Assembly (NCBI GenBank): GCA_005893225.1
Contig: VBOT01000105.1
Location: 1-42,148 of the forward strand
DNA length: 42,148 nucleotides
DNA from: Candidatus Eiseniibacteriota bacterium
GTDB lineage: Bacteria > Eisenbacteria > RBG-16-71-46
Direction of reading: 5' to 3'
In this document: one piece after another, positions 24,334 through 32,833 of the stretch
Layout: each line of letters starts with the position of its first letter
How positions within the stretch are numbered: the first letter of the stretch is position 1
Position numbers and translations under genes: made by a program
The notes under the pieces: generated by a model
What the model was told of the DNA's origin: nothing
The model's input: only the letters and a program-made list of their open reading frames with translations
The model's database searches: none

Positions 24334-25320
24334 TCACCTCGCCATGAGCACCAGGGCCGCCTCGAGGTCGACGTTCCCCCCCGAGAGGATGACGCCCACC
24401 CGCGCCCCCGCGGCCGTCACGCGCCCCTCGAGCAGCGCCGCGAGCCCCAGCACCCCGGTCGGCTCGACCACGAGCTTCATCCGCTCCCACACGAAGCGCA
24501 TCGCGTTCACTAGCGCCGCATCCGGCACGCTGGTCATGTCGGAGACGTGGCGGCGGATGAGCTCGAAGGTGAGCCGGCCGAGCGACGGCGTGCGCGCGCC
24601 GTCGGCGATGGTCTCGGGACGCTCGACGCGCTGGAGCCGGCCGCTCCGGAACGACCGCACGCCGTCGTCCCCTCCCTCGGGCTCGACCCCGACCACCCGG
24701 CAGCCGGCGCCGTGGCGCCGGGCGGCGAGCGCCGAGCCGGAGACCAGCCCGCCGCCCCCGACGGGGACCAGCAGGAGGTCCAGCGATCCCGCGTCCTCGA
24801 ACAGCTCGGCCGCGGCGGTCCCCTGCCCGGCCACGATGTCGGGATGGTCGAACGGCGGGATCAGGCTCAGGCCTCGCTCGCCGGCCAGCCGCTCGGCCAT
24901 CGCCTCGCGAGCCTCGCCGGTCCGGTCGTGATGGAAAACCTCGGCACCGTAGCCGCGCGTGGCCTCGAGCTTCGAGGCCGGGGCGGTGCTCGGCATGACG
25001 ACCGTGGCCGGGAGGCCCAGCAGGCGGCACGCCAGCGCGACCGCCTGGGCATGGTTGCCCGAGGAGTAGGCGATCACGCCGCGGCGCGCGGCCTCGCGAT
25101 CGAGGCGCGAGATGGTGTTGAAGGCGCCGCGAAACTTGAACGCCCCGGCGCGCTGCAGGTTCTCGCACTTGAGGAACACGCGCGCCCCGGTCAGGCGATC
25201 GAGCGTGCCCGAGGTCAGGACCGGGGTGCGATGCGCCACGCCGCGCAGTCGATCGCGCGCCTCCAGCAGGCGCGCGATCAGCTCGGCGTCGGAGGGAACC
25301 GCCTCAACCTCCAGCGCCAC
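24334..25320 (-). CDS. PLP-dependent threonine/serine dehydratase family protein
   Basis: A 328-residue fold-type II PLP enzyme. The lysine K62 is in FKFRGA, the substrate loop is SSGNHAQA, and the glycine-rich phosphate loop is PVGGGGLVSG. It lacks the C-terminal ACT regulatory domain of biosynthetic IlvA, so it resembles catabolic threonine dehydratase, serine racemase or threo-3-hydroxyaspartate ammonia-lyase; the sequence alone does not decide. The product would be 2-oxobutyrate or pyruvate plus ammonia. The GTG start overlaps the fumC end by 17 bases. Last gene of the sthA-osmC-fumC group, ended by repeat B. Confidence 0.85.
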   Translation of the reverse strand: MALEVEAVPSDAELIARLLEARDRLRGVAHRTPVLTSGTLDRLTGARVFLKCENLQRAGAFKFRGAFNTISRLDREAARRGVIAYSSGNHAQAVALACRLLGLPATVVMPSTAPASKLEATRGYGAEVFHHDRTGEAREAMAERLAGERGLSLIPPFDHPDIVAGQGTAAAELFEDAGSLDLLLVPVGGGGLVSGSALAARRHGAGCRVVGVEPEGGDDGVRSFRSGRLQRVERPETIADGARTPSLGRLTFELIRRHVSDMTSVPDAALVNAMRFVWERMKLVVEPTGVLGLAALLEGRVTAAGARVGVILSGGNVDLEAALVLMAR

Positions 25321-26716
25321 CTCCCAGCTCCAGCCCGGGCTCGGTCTGGCGGCGCGGATCGAGCGCCTTCTCGATCTCCTCCGGATCGAGCGACGTCATC
25401 TCGCGGGCCAGCTCGCGCACCGGACGCCTCTCCTTGAACGAGCGCTTGGCGATCTCGGCGGCCTGGTCGTAGCCGATCAAGGGGTTCAAGGCGGTCGCCA
25501 TGCTGGGCGAGATCTCGACGTAGTCCCGGCAGGTCTCGCGGTTCGCCGTGGCGTCCTGGATCGCCTTGTCGGCGAACACCCGCGCCGCCCGGGCCAGGAG
25601 ACGGATGCTCTCGAGCAGGTTCCGGGCCATCAGGGGCAGCATGGCGTTGAGGTCGAGCTGGCCGCCCTGGACGCCGAGCATCACGGCCGCGTGATTGCCC
25701 GCCACCTGGGCGCCCACCATGATCACCGCCTCGCAGATCACCGGGTTCACCTTGCCCGGCATGATGCTCGACCCTGGCTGGACCGCCGGGAGCGTGATCT
25801 CGGCCAGGCCGCAGCGCGGGCCGCTGTTCATGAGGCGCACGTCCCCGGCGATCTTGATCAGGCTCGCCGCCACGCCGCCCAGCGCTCCGCTGGCCCAGCC
25901 GGCGGCATCCTGCGCCCCCTGGGCCTCGAAGTGGTTCCGGGCCTCCGAGAACAGCGAGCCGGCGAGCTTCCCGATCTCGGCCGCCATGCGCCGGCCGAAG
26001 TCCGGGTGGGTGTTGAGGCCGGTCCCCACGGCGGTGCCCCCGATCGCGAGCTCGCGCAGGTCGGGGAGCACCGCCTTGAGGCGCGCGATCGAGTGCTCGA
26101 TCTGCGAGGCGTAGCCGCCGAGCTCCTGGCCCAGCCGGATCGGGGTCGCGTCCATCAGATGGGTGCGGCCGGTCTTGATGACGTCGTCCCACTCGCGTGC
26201 CTTCTGGTCCAGCGCGCTCCACAGGTGGCCGAGCGCCGGAAGCAGCTCGCGCTCGATCTCGAGCACCGCCGAGACGTGGAGCGCGGTGGGGATCACGTCG
26301 TTGCTGCTCTGCCCGAAGTTGACGTGGTCGTTGGGGTGGATCCGTCGTCCCAGCAGCTCCGAGGCGCGGCGCGCGATCACCTCGTTGGCGTTCATGTTGG
26401 TGCTGGTGCCGCTCCCGGTCTGGAACACGTCGATCGGGAACTCGGCGTCCCAGCGACCGTTCCCGACCTCCGCCGCGGCCTGCTCGATGGCCTTCGCCAT
26501 CGGCGGCTCGAGCAGTCCGAGGTCGGCGTTGACTCGCGCCGCCGCCTGCTTGACGAGCCCGAGCGCGTGGATGAAGGCCGCCGGCATCGGCTGGCCCGAG
26601 ATCGGGAAGTTCTGCACCGCGCGCTGGGTCTGAGGGCCGTAGAGAGCCTGCGCCGGGACCTTGACCTCGCCCATGCTGTCCTTCTCGATCCGGAACTCCG
26701 TCACGTCCGCCTTCAT
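25304..26716 (-). CDS. fumC: Class II fumarate hydratase
   Basis: A 470-residue fumarase of the aspartase/fumarase superfamily that hydrates fumarate to malate in the TCA cycle, without an iron-sulfur cluster. It opens with FRIEKDSMGEVKVPA and contains GSGTSTNMNANE, SSNDVIPTALH, TGRTHLMDATP and the signature GSSIMPGKVNPV with the catalytic Ser. The substrate and length (~465) fit FumC better than aspartase. The ATG at 26716 follows AGGAGA with 8 bases spacing. It lies 88 bases after osmC; a GC hairpin sits in that gap. Confidence 0.94.
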   Translation of the reverse strand: MKADVTEFRIEKDSMGEVKVPAQALYGPQTQRAVQNFPISGQPMPAAFIHALGLVKQAAARVNADLGLLEPPMAKAIEQAAAEVGNGRWDAEFPIDVFQTGSGTSTNMNANEVIARRASELLGRRIHPNDHVNFGQSSNDVIPTALHVSAVLEIERELLPALGHLWSALDQKAREWDDVIKTGRTHLMDATPIRLGQELGGYASQIEHSIARLKAVLPDLRELAIGGTAVGTGLNTHPDFGRRMAAEIGKLAGSLFSEARNHFEAQGAQDAAGWASGALGGVAASLIKIAGDVRLMNSGPRCGLAEITLPAVQPGSSIMPGKVNPVICEAVIMVGAQVAGNHAAVMLGVQGGQLDLNAMLPLMARNLLESIRLLARAARVFADKAIQDATANRETCRDYVEISPSMATALNPLIGYDQAAEIAKRSFKERRPVRELAREMTSLDPEEIEKALDPRRQTEPGLELGGGAGG

Positions 26717-26760
26717 GCGACATTCTCCTGGTGCGCCCCGCGCGAGGCGCGCCGCCTGCC

Positions 26761-26790
26761 GGCGCCGGTCGCGGGCGGGGGCCCGGCGCC
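26761..26790 (-). other. GC hairpin between osmC and fumC
   Basis: GGCGCCGG (26761-26768) pairs with CCGGCGCC (26783-26790). On the minus strand it begins 15 bases after the osmC stop and ends about 45 bases before the fumC start. It has no T tract. It could be a weak terminator or an mRNA-processing or stability element. Confidence 0.4.
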
Positions 26791-26804
26791 GATCCCGCAG
26801 CGCC

Positions 26805-27230
26805 TCATGGATCGGGCACGATCTCGTAGCGGCTCACGATCTCGATCTCCTTGCTGAGACTCGCGTGCACCGAGCAGTACTTGGTCTCGCTGAGAAGGAT
26901 CGCCTCCTCGATCGCGGCCGGGCTCAGGTCCCGCCCGCGCACGCGATGCACCAGCTCGATTCGGGTGTAGGAGCGCGGGTGCTCGGCGCGACGCTCTCCG
27001 GTCAGCGTCACCTCGTAGCCCGAGACCTGCTGGCGCTTCTTCCGCAGGATCTCGATGACGTCCATCCCTTCGCATCCGCCGAGGGCCGCGAGCACGGTCT
27101 CGATCGGGTTCAAGGCCGACCTCCCCGCGCCGCTGTCGAGCGCCATCTCCTGGCCGCCGCCGACCCGGACGCGAAACCTGAGGCCGTGTCCCTCGACGGT
27201 CTCGAGCGTCAGGCTGGCGGTGCTCGTCAC
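26805..27230 (-). CDS. OsmC/Ohr family protein
   Basis: A 141-residue OsmC-like protein. The two redox cysteines are present: the first in LAALGGCEGMD and the second in ETKYCSVHASL. Family members reduce organic hydroperoxides with a thiol partner; this YhfA/OsmC-like subgroup is less well characterised. The GTG start at 27230 has GGAGG about 8 bases upstream. It begins 28 bases after the sthA stop, so the two are likely co-transcribed, in keeping with a redox role. Confidence 0.88.
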   Translation of the reverse strand: MTSTASLTLETVEGHGLRFRVRVGGGQEMALDSGAGRSALNPIETVLAALGGCEGMDVIEILRKKRQQVSGYEVTLTGERRAEHPRSYTRIELVHRVRGRDLSPAAIEEAILLSETKYCSVHASLSKEIEIVSRYEIVPDP

Positions 27231-27258
27231 TCGCTGGGCCTCCGGCCGGGATCCGATC

Positions 27259-28680
27259 TCATCCCCTTTCCCCCGCCGCCTGGCGGGCCGGCACGGCGTT
27301 CAGGCTCCGCACCTTGTTGTATCCATCGAGGGCCGCGACCTTGTAGCACTCCGCCAGCGTCGGGTAGTTGAACACGTTGGTGATGAAGTAGTCGAGCGTC
27401 CCCCCGAGCGCCATCACCGCTTGCCCGATGTGGACCAGCTCGGCGGCGTGGGTGCCCAGCACCCAGACCCCGAGCAACTCCCCGGTATCGAGGCGGAAGA
27501 TCAGCTTGAGCATGCCGTCGCTGTCGCCGAGGATCTGGCCGCGGGCGATCTCGCGGTAGCGCGCGACCCCGGTCTCGAACGGCGCGCCCTTCGACGTGAG
27601 ATCGGCCTCGGTCGAGCCGACCCAAGCCACCTCGGGGATCGCGTAGATCCCGAACGGGAAGAGGGCCGGGACGCTGGTGGCCGGGATCCCGAAGGCATGG
27701 CAGGCCGCGAGCCGCCCCTGCTCCATGCTGGTCGAGGCGAGGGCCGGGAAGCCGATCACGTCGCCCACCGCGTAGATGTGGGGCACCGAAGTCTGGTAAT
27801 GCTCGTTCACCCCGATGCGCCCGCGCTCATCGGTGGCGACCCCGGCGCGATCGAGCCCCAGCCCCGTGGTGGCGCCCACCCGTCCGGCCGAGATCAGCAC
27901 CATCTCAGTGACGAAGCGCTTGCCGCTCTTGAGCCGCACCACGGTCTGCGCTGCCCCCGGCTCGAGTCGCTCGACCTCCTCACCCAACCTCAGCGTCACC
28001 CCGAGGGCGCGCGCCTGGTAGGTGAGCGCATCCACCAGCTCCGCGTCCACCATCTCGAGCAGTGACGGCCGCTTGTCCAGGAGCACCACCTCGATCCCGA
28101 GCGCGGCGAAGATCGTGGCGTATTCGACCCCGATGATGCCGGCTCCCACGACCGTGAGCGAGCGGGGCAGCGTCTCGAGCGACAGGATGTCGTCGCTCGT
28201 GAGCACGGCGCGATGGTCGACCTCGATCCCGGGTGGAATCCCGGGCGTGCTGCCGACGGCGATCACCACGTACCGCGCCTGGAGGCGGTGGGTCGCATCC
28301 CGGCCATCGACCACCAGCTCGTGCGGTCCCTCGAAGCGCGCCGCGCCCTCGACGAGGTGCACGTGATTGCGAAGGAGCTGGGAGCGCACCACCTCCCGCT
28401 CGCGCTGCATGATGAGGCCGGTGCGCATCAGCAGGTCCTGGGCGCTGATCTCCGCCTTGACCCGGAACGAATCTCCGTAGAGCGAGCGCTGCCGCAGGCC
28501 CGAGAGGTCGATCACGGCTTCGCGCAGGGTCTTGCTCGGGATCGTGCCGCCGTTGATCGACACTCCACCCAGCTCGTAGCGTTCCACGACGGCAACCTGC
28601 TTTCCCAGCTTGGCGGCCTGGACGGCCGCACGCTGCCCCGAGGGGCCGCTGCCGATGACCACCATGTCGAAATCCTGCAT
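27259..28680 (-). CDS. sthA: Soluble pyridine nucleotide transhydrogenase (Si-specific)
   Basis: A 473-residue flavoprotein disulfide reductase-fold enzyme. FAD site GSGPSGQRAA, NAD(P) site GAGIIGVEYA, second FAD motif HIYAVGDVIG. The usual redox CxxxxC is absent: GGVSINGGTIPSK stands where disulfide reductases have CLNVGC, which marks SthA rather than Lpd or glutathione reductase. SthA moves hydride between NADPH and NAD+ in the cytoplasm, typically to remove excess NADPH. That suits a genome region with zwf and gnd. Start ATG 28680 with GAGGAGG upstream. First gene of a four-gene minus-strand group. Confidence 0.93.
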   Translation of the reverse strand: MQDFDMVVIGSGPSGQRAAVQAAKLGKQVAVVERYELGGVSINGGTIPSKTLREAVIDLSGLRQRSLYGDSFRVKAEISAQDLLMRTGLIMQREREVVRSQLLRNHVHLVEGAARFEGPHELVVDGRDATHRLQARYVVIAVGSTPGIPPGIEVDHRAVLTSDDILSLETLPRSLTVVGAGIIGVEYATIFAALGIEVVLLDKRPSLLEMVDAELVDALTYQARALGVTLRLGEEVERLEPGAAQTVVRLKSGKRFVTEMVLISAGRVGATTGLGLDRAGVATDERGRIGVNEHYQTSVPHIYAVGDVIGFPALASTSMEQGRLAACHAFGIPATSVPALFPFGIYAIPEVAWVGSTEADLTSKGAPFETGVARYREIARGQILGDSDGMLKLIFRLDTGELLGVWVLGTHAAELVHIGQAVMALGGTLDYFITNVFNYPTLAECYKVAALDGYNKVRSLNAVPARQAAGERG

Positions 28681-28977
28681 GCCCCTCCTCGGGTGTCCCG
28701 ATCCGCAAGCGTGCCTCGATGGGATACCGGACTCCCCTGACGCAGACGCCCGAGTCTATGAAGTCCGGCATCGTGCCGCCAGTGCGCGCCGACATCGGGC
28801 GGTCGCAGGGAATCGTCGTCATGGTTCGCCGCGCGCCGGTCGAGGTGGATGTGAACGGCGGACACCTGCAACCCCCGCGAACGGAGCCGAACCAGAGACA
28901 CTAACAAATTCCTAACGGCGTCGCGCGGCCCCGCGCCCTTCGACTGCGGCACTTCGATCGTCTGCTACCTTCCGCCC
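28681..28977. other. Divergent intergenic region between sthA and the glycosyltransferase gene
   Basis: This 297-base stretch separates two divergent genes and should hold both promoters. It contains a relatively AT-rich patch around 28900-28915 (CTAACAAATTCCTAAC). I find no convincing -35/-10 pair, operator palindrome or small gene. Confidence 0.4.
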
Positions 28978-29940
28978 GTGCCCGCTCTCTCGGTGCTGTT
29001 GCCCGTGCGAGATGCGCTGCCCTACTTGCGGCCCGCGCTGGCCTCGCTCCGGCGGCAGACGTTCCAAGACTTCGAGATCATCGCCGTCGACGATGGATCG
29101 AGCGACGGCTCGGGCGAGGCGCTGGAAAAGGCCGCCGCGCGCGTTCCCGCCCTCCATGTGATTCATACACCCCCGCGCGGCCTGCCTGCGGCGCTCGCCA
29201 CGGCCCTGACCCATGCCCGCGGGCGATGGATCGCTCGACAGGACGCCGACGACATCTCCCATCGAAGGCGCTTCGAGCTCCAACTCGAGGAGCTGAGAGG
29301 CAGCCCCGAGACCGCCGTGGTGGGGAGCCGCGTGCGCTTGTTCCCGGCCGGCGAGGTGGGGGTTGGAATGAGACGCTGGGTGCTGTGGCACAACGCGTTA
29401 CTGGCCCACCAAGCGATGGCCAACGAGGCCTTGATCGACAGCCCCCTGGCCCACGGCAGCGCCACGATGCGGAGGAACTGGCTCGAGCGCGCGGGCGGCT
29501 GGGTCGACCGCGGCTGGCCCGAAGACGTGGACCTGTGGCTGCGCCTCATCGAGGCGGGGGCGCGCTTCAGCAAGCGACCCGAGGTGCTCTATGCATGGCG
29601 TCAACATTCGCGCAGCGCCACGCGACGCGACCCCCGTTACCTGCGGGATCGATTCGACGCGCTGCGAATGGAGGCCCTGGAGCGGGGCGTGCTCGCCCGG
29701 TCGCGGTCGCTGACCCTGATCGGAGTCGGCCGGAGCCTGGTCCGGTGGCGTGCCATCCTCGCCACGCGCCGGCGGGTGCGAGTGGTCGAAGCGCCCCGTC
29801 CGTCCCCCGGCTTGGTCGAGAACTTGCGTCCACCCATCGTGTTGGTGTTCGGCGCTCTCGCGGCACGCGAAAGATGGCGGGCAGCGTTCAGGCATTGTGA
29901 TACGATGGCCGAACGGGGTCAGTTTGTATTCATTGCATGA
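28978..29940 (+). CDS. Family 2 glycosyltransferase
   Basis: A 320-residue GT-A fold glycosyltransferase. It opens directly with LSVLLPVRDALPYLRPAL and has the nucleotide-sugar motif VDDGSSDGS. The DxD-type motif is in RQDADDISH, and the catalytic-base region is GWPEDVDLWLR. It would transfer a sugar from a nucleotide donor to an acceptor in exopolysaccharide, O-antigen or protein glycosylation; the acceptor cannot be told. The GTG start at 28978 fits the family N-terminus. It has no membrane segments. No glycan cluster surrounds it, although a flippase gene lies 6.6 kb away. Confidence 0.88.
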   Translation: MPALSVLLPVRDALPYLRPALASLRRQTFQDFEIIAVDDGSSDGSGEALEKAAARVPALHVIHTPPRGLPAALATALTHARGRWIARQDADDISHRRRFELQLEELRGSPETAVVGSRVRLFPAGEVGVGMRRWVLWHNALLAHQAMANEALIDSPLAHGSATMRRNWLERAGGWVDRGWPEDVDLWLRLIEAGARFSKRPEVLYAWRQHSRSATRRDPRYLRDRFDALRMEALERGVLARSRSLTLIGVGRSLVRWRAILATRRRVRVVEAPRPSPGLVENLRPPIVLVFGALAARERWRAAFRHCDTMAERGQFVFIA

Positions 29941-29962
29941 CCCCGCCGATAGGAGGTATAAA
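29933..29962 (+). promoter_or_regulatory. Putative promoter of the HTH protein gene
   Basis: TTGCAT (29933-29938), 18-base spacer, TATAAA (29957-29962). The -10 box matches five of six consensus bases and stands out in this GC-rich sequence; the -35 box is weak. It overlaps the end of the glycosyltransferase gene and leaves a leader of about 85 bases before the ATG at 30053. Confidence 0.5.
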
Positions 29963-30052
29963 CGCCTCGGGTCGCTCTATGTCCGCACGGCGGGCTCAAC
30001 GGCCGTATGTGGATCGGAGCAAGAAGGGACTCGAAACCCTGGAGGTCATACC

Positions 30053-30391
30053 ATGGCGAAGACTCGCCCGCGAAAGCGTTACACGGAGGATCAGCGCGCC
30101 ACTATTCTCTCGGTTGCTCAGAGGGAGGGGCTCACCGCCACCGAGGTGAAGAAGCGGTTTGGCGTCACCCCGGTGACGTACTATTCCTGGCGGAAGAAGA
30201 CCGGCGTCGCGGGTCGCCGGGGCCAGGCGATCCGGGTCGCAGGAGGAAACGCCGCTCTCTCGAGCCAGGTACGTACCGAGGTGCGCAGCCGGGTGCGGCA
30301 GATCCTTCCAGCCATCGTCCGCGGCGAGGTGAGCAGCTACCTCAACACCTTGTTCTCATCGGGTCGCGGTCGCAGGCGCGCCAGAGTCTGA
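30053..30391 (+). CDS. Orphan IS3-OrfA-like helix-turn-helix protein
   Basis: A 112-residue basic DNA-binding protein. Residues 9-48 (RYTEDQRATILSVA, GLTATEVKKRFGV, TPVTYYSWRKK) are the helix-turn-helix found in IS3/IS911 OrfA transposase subunits. The C-terminal half (SSQVRTEVRSRVRQILPAIV) may form a helical oligomerisation segment, ending in the basic tail GRGRRRARV. The start ATG at 30053 has GGAGGT 7 bases upstream. No OrfB integrase, terminal inverted repeats or target duplication are seen. The gene has its own promoter-like site and a good terminator, so it looks like a domesticated regulator or nucleoid protein rather than a live insertion sequence. Confidence 0.78.
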   Translation: MAKTRPRKRYTEDQRATILSVAQREGLTATEVKKRFGVTPVTYYSWRKKTGVAGRRGQAIRVAGGNAALSSQVRTEVRSRVRQILPAIVRGEVSSYLNTLFSSGRGRRRARV

Positions 30392-30406
30392 CCTCCAAGG
30401 TACCGC

Positions 30407-30440
30407 ACGCGCCCCGGCTACGGTCGGGGCGCGTTTCTTC
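30407..30440 (+). terminator. Rho-independent terminator of the HTH gene
   Basis: ACGCGCCCCG (30407-30416) pairs perfectly with CGGGGCGCGT (30425-30434) across an 8-base loop and is followed by TTCTTC. It starts 16 bases after the stop. This is the most canonical intrinsic terminator in the window. Confidence 0.8.
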
Positions 30441-30524
30441 ATGAAGGGAATAGGAAACCTGCCGGAGTGGGAGCCGCCGCGGCAGTGGTATGAGGGTCGA
30501 GCCGCGCGCCGTCGGATCGCGGCC

Positions 30525-31259
30525 TCAGCCCCGGCCGCCGGGCTCGGCCTGCCGGCGGGCGAGATCGGGGAGCAACTTGGCCGCCTTCCGGTCGAGATAC
30601 CAATCCCGGTCTCGCACCCACCGGGCCGGCACCAGGCTGGGCTTGCCTTCCCCGGTCAGCGCCTGAGCCACGACCGCGGCCTTGTCGGGGCCTGACACCA
30701 TCACCGCCACCTCGCGGGCCTCGCGGATCGCCCGGGGCGTGAGCGTGAGCCGGGAAGGCGGCGGCTTGGGGCTGTTCGTCACCACGACGACACGGCCGTC
30801 CTCGTCCTTCTCCGCCGCGGACGTGCCCGGGAAGATCGAGGCGATGTGGCCGTCGGAGCCCACCCCCAGCACCAGCAGGTCGATGGGCTCGAGCAGAAAC
30901 GCCTCGTAGTCCCGCGCCTCGGCCTGGAGGCCCGAGACCTCGCCCCGCATGCGATGCACGTTCTCCTCCGGGATCCCCGCCGGGCCGATCAGGGCCGCGC
31001 GCACCAGCCGGTAATTGCTGTCGGGATGCGCGGGCGACACCGCGCGCTCGTCCGCGAACAGGATCGTCACCCGCGACCAGTCGATCTTCTCTCGATAGCC
31101 GTCACTCGCGAGCAACGCGTAGAGGCGCGCCGGCGTCCTGCCGCCCGGGACCGCGAGGCGGAAGCCCTCGCGGGCGGCGATGCTCTCGGCCGCTGCGCGC
31201 ACCACCACGTCGGCCACCGCCCGCGCCAGCTCCTCCGCATCCTCGTACACGCGCACCAT
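30525..31259 (-). CDS. pgl: 6-phosphogluconolactonase
   Basis: A 244-residue NagB/SugarP-isomerase fold lactonase, second step of the oxidative pentose phosphate pathway. Family motifs: AVPGGRTPARLYALL, FADERAVSPAHPDSNY, GVGSDGHIASIFPG and MVSGPDKAAVV near the C-terminus. Length fits the ~230-260 of the family. The ATG at 31259 lies 53 bases after the zwf stop; AGGA is upstream. The longer frame that runs into zwf is a shadow. Last gene of gnd-zwf-pgl. Confidence 0.94.
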   Translation of the reverse strand: MVRVYEDAEELARAVADVVVRAAAESIAAREGFRLAVPGGRTPARLYALLASDGYREKIDWSRVTILFADERAVSPAHPDSNYRLVRAALIGPAGIPEENVHRMRGEVSGLQAEARDYEAFLLEPIDLLVLGVGSDGHIASIFPGTSAAEKDEDGRVVVVTNSPKPPPSRLTLTPRAIREAREVAVMVSGPDKAAVVAQALTGEGKPSLVPARWVRDRDWYLDRKAAKLLPDLARRQAEPGGRG

Positions 31260-31312
31260 GGGCGATCCTAGCTTTCCGTGCCGGAAATCACGCGCCGGTC
31301 TGGGCACGGAGC

Positions 31313-32833
31313 CTAGAGCTCGCTCCAGGCCCGCCGGTCGCGCCGCATCAGCTCGCGCGCGCGCTCGGGGCCCCAGCTGCCGGGCTCGTAGTTGGGGAAG
31401 TCTCGCGGCGGGTTCTTGTCGATGTAATCCAGCACCGGAGTGATCCACGCCCACGACGCCTCGACCGCGTCGCGTCTCGAGAACAGCGTGGCGTCGCCCC
31501 GCATGGCGTCCAGCAGCAGCCGCTCGTAGGCCTCCGGCGGCTCGCCGCCGAACGCCTCGGTGTATTTCATGTCCATCGCGACGGTTCCCACCGCGACGTC
31601 GTGGCCGGGGATCTTGGAGGCGAAGCGCAGGTAGATCCCCTCGTCGGGCTGGATGCGGAGCGCCAGCACGTTGGGCTCGATCCGCTCGCACACGTCCTCC
31701 CGGCCGAACAGGCACAGCGGCACCGGCTGCATGTGAAGTGATACCTCGGTGACGCGCTTCGCCAGCTTCTTTCCCGCCCTGAGGTAGAAGGGCACCCCCT
31801 GCCAGCGCCAGTTGTCGATGAAGACGCGCAGCGCCGCGAAGGTCGGCGTCACCGAGTCCTTGGAGACCCCCGGCTCGTCGCGATAGCCGCGGTACTGTCC
31901 CAGCACCAGATTGCGGTCGATGGTGTCCGGCCCTTCCTGACGCAGCCCGTGGAGCACCTTGAGCTTCTCGCCGCGGATGTCGTCGGCATCCCCGGTGGTG
32001 GGAGGCTCCATCGCCACCAGGCACTGCACCTCGAGCAGATGGCTCTGCACGATGTCTCGCAGCACCCCGGTCTCCTCGTAGAACTTCCCGCGCGCTCCGA
32101 CCCCCACCGTCTCCATCGCACAGATCTCGACGTAGTCGACGTACTTCCGGTTCCACAGCGGCTCGAAGATGCTGTTGGCGAAACGGAACACCATGAGGTT
32201 CTGGACCGTCTCCTTGCCCAGGTAGTGGTCGATCCGGAACGTCTGCGACTCGTCGAGCACCCGCGCCACGAGGGTGTTGAGCGCCCGGGCGGACTCGAGG
32301 TCGCGCCCGATCGGCTTCTCGATGATCACCCGCGACCACGGCGAGACCTTGGGCTTGGAGACCAGCCCGGCCTGATCGAGCCGGTGGAGGATGGTGGCGA
32401 ACTCGCTCGGCGGCGTGGCCAGGTAGTAGAGGCGGGTGCCCTCCAGGCCGCGCTCCCGGTCGAGCTCGGCGAGCCGAGAAGCGAGCTTCTTGTAGGTGGC
32501 CGGATCCTCGAAGTCGCCCGAGACGTAGTCGAGCGACTCGGCGAACGCCTCCCAGTCGCGCGGCTCGACCCCGCGGCTCGCGAACTCGGCCAGCGCCGCG
32601 CGGACCTCGGCCCTGAAGCCATCCGCATTCCAGGCCCGCCGCGCGACGCCCACCACCGCCGAGTGCTCGGTGAGCGACCCGGCGGCGCGCAGCTTGAACA
32701 GCGCGGGCATGAGCTTGCGGTGGGTGAGGTCGCCGCTGGCCCCGAACACCACCAGGGCGCAGGGCGGCGCGCGCCGCTCGCTCCGGGGCAATGTGAGGGG
32801 CGGGACCGCCTGGATGCGGGTCGCCACGGTCAC
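31313..32833 (-). CDS. zwf: Glucose-6-phosphate 1-dehydrogenase
   Basis: A 506-residue enzyme that oxidises glucose 6-phosphate to the lactone with NAD(P)+. The Rossmann loop is VVFGASGDLTHRKLMPALF, and the active-site signature RIDHYLGKE is near residue 200. YLATPPSEF and RVIIEKPIG are also typical. The GTG start at 32833 overlaps the gnd stop by 4 bases (GTGA); a second in-frame GTG two codons later has better SD spacing. Length is normal (~490-510). Confidence 0.95.
   Translation of the reverse strand: MTVATRIQAVPPLTLPRSERRAPPCALVVFGASGDLTHRKLMPALFKLRAAGSLTEHSAVVGVARRAWNADGFRAEVRAALAEFASRGVEPRDWEAFAESLDYVSGDFEDPATYKKLASRLAELDRERGLEGTRLYYLATPPSEFATILHRLDQAGLVSKPKVSPWSRVIIEKPIGRDLESARALNTLVARVLDESQTFRIDHYLGKETVQNLMVFRFANSIFEPLWNRKYVDYVEICAMETVGVGARGKFYEETGVLRDIVQSHLLEVQCLVAMEPPTTGDADDIRGEKLKVLHGLRQEGPDTIDRNLVLGQYRGYRDEPGVSKDSVTPTFAALRVFIDNWRWQGVPFYLRAGKKLAKRVTEVSLHMQPVPLCLFGREDVCERIEPNVLALRIQPDEGIYLRFASKIPGHDVAVGTVAMDMKYTEAFGGEPPEAYERLLLDAMRGDATLFSRRDAVEASWAWITPVLDYIDKNPPRDFPNYEPGSWGPERARELMRRDRRAWSEL

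Noticed and set aside
29937-30149. Small ORF in the leader of the HTH gene
   Set aside because: It overlaps the promoter and leader, shows no family features, and continues out of frame into the HTH gene.
31260-32339. Upstream extension of the pgl frame
   Set aside because: It is a shadow of zwf in another frame; pgl starts at the ATG at 31259.
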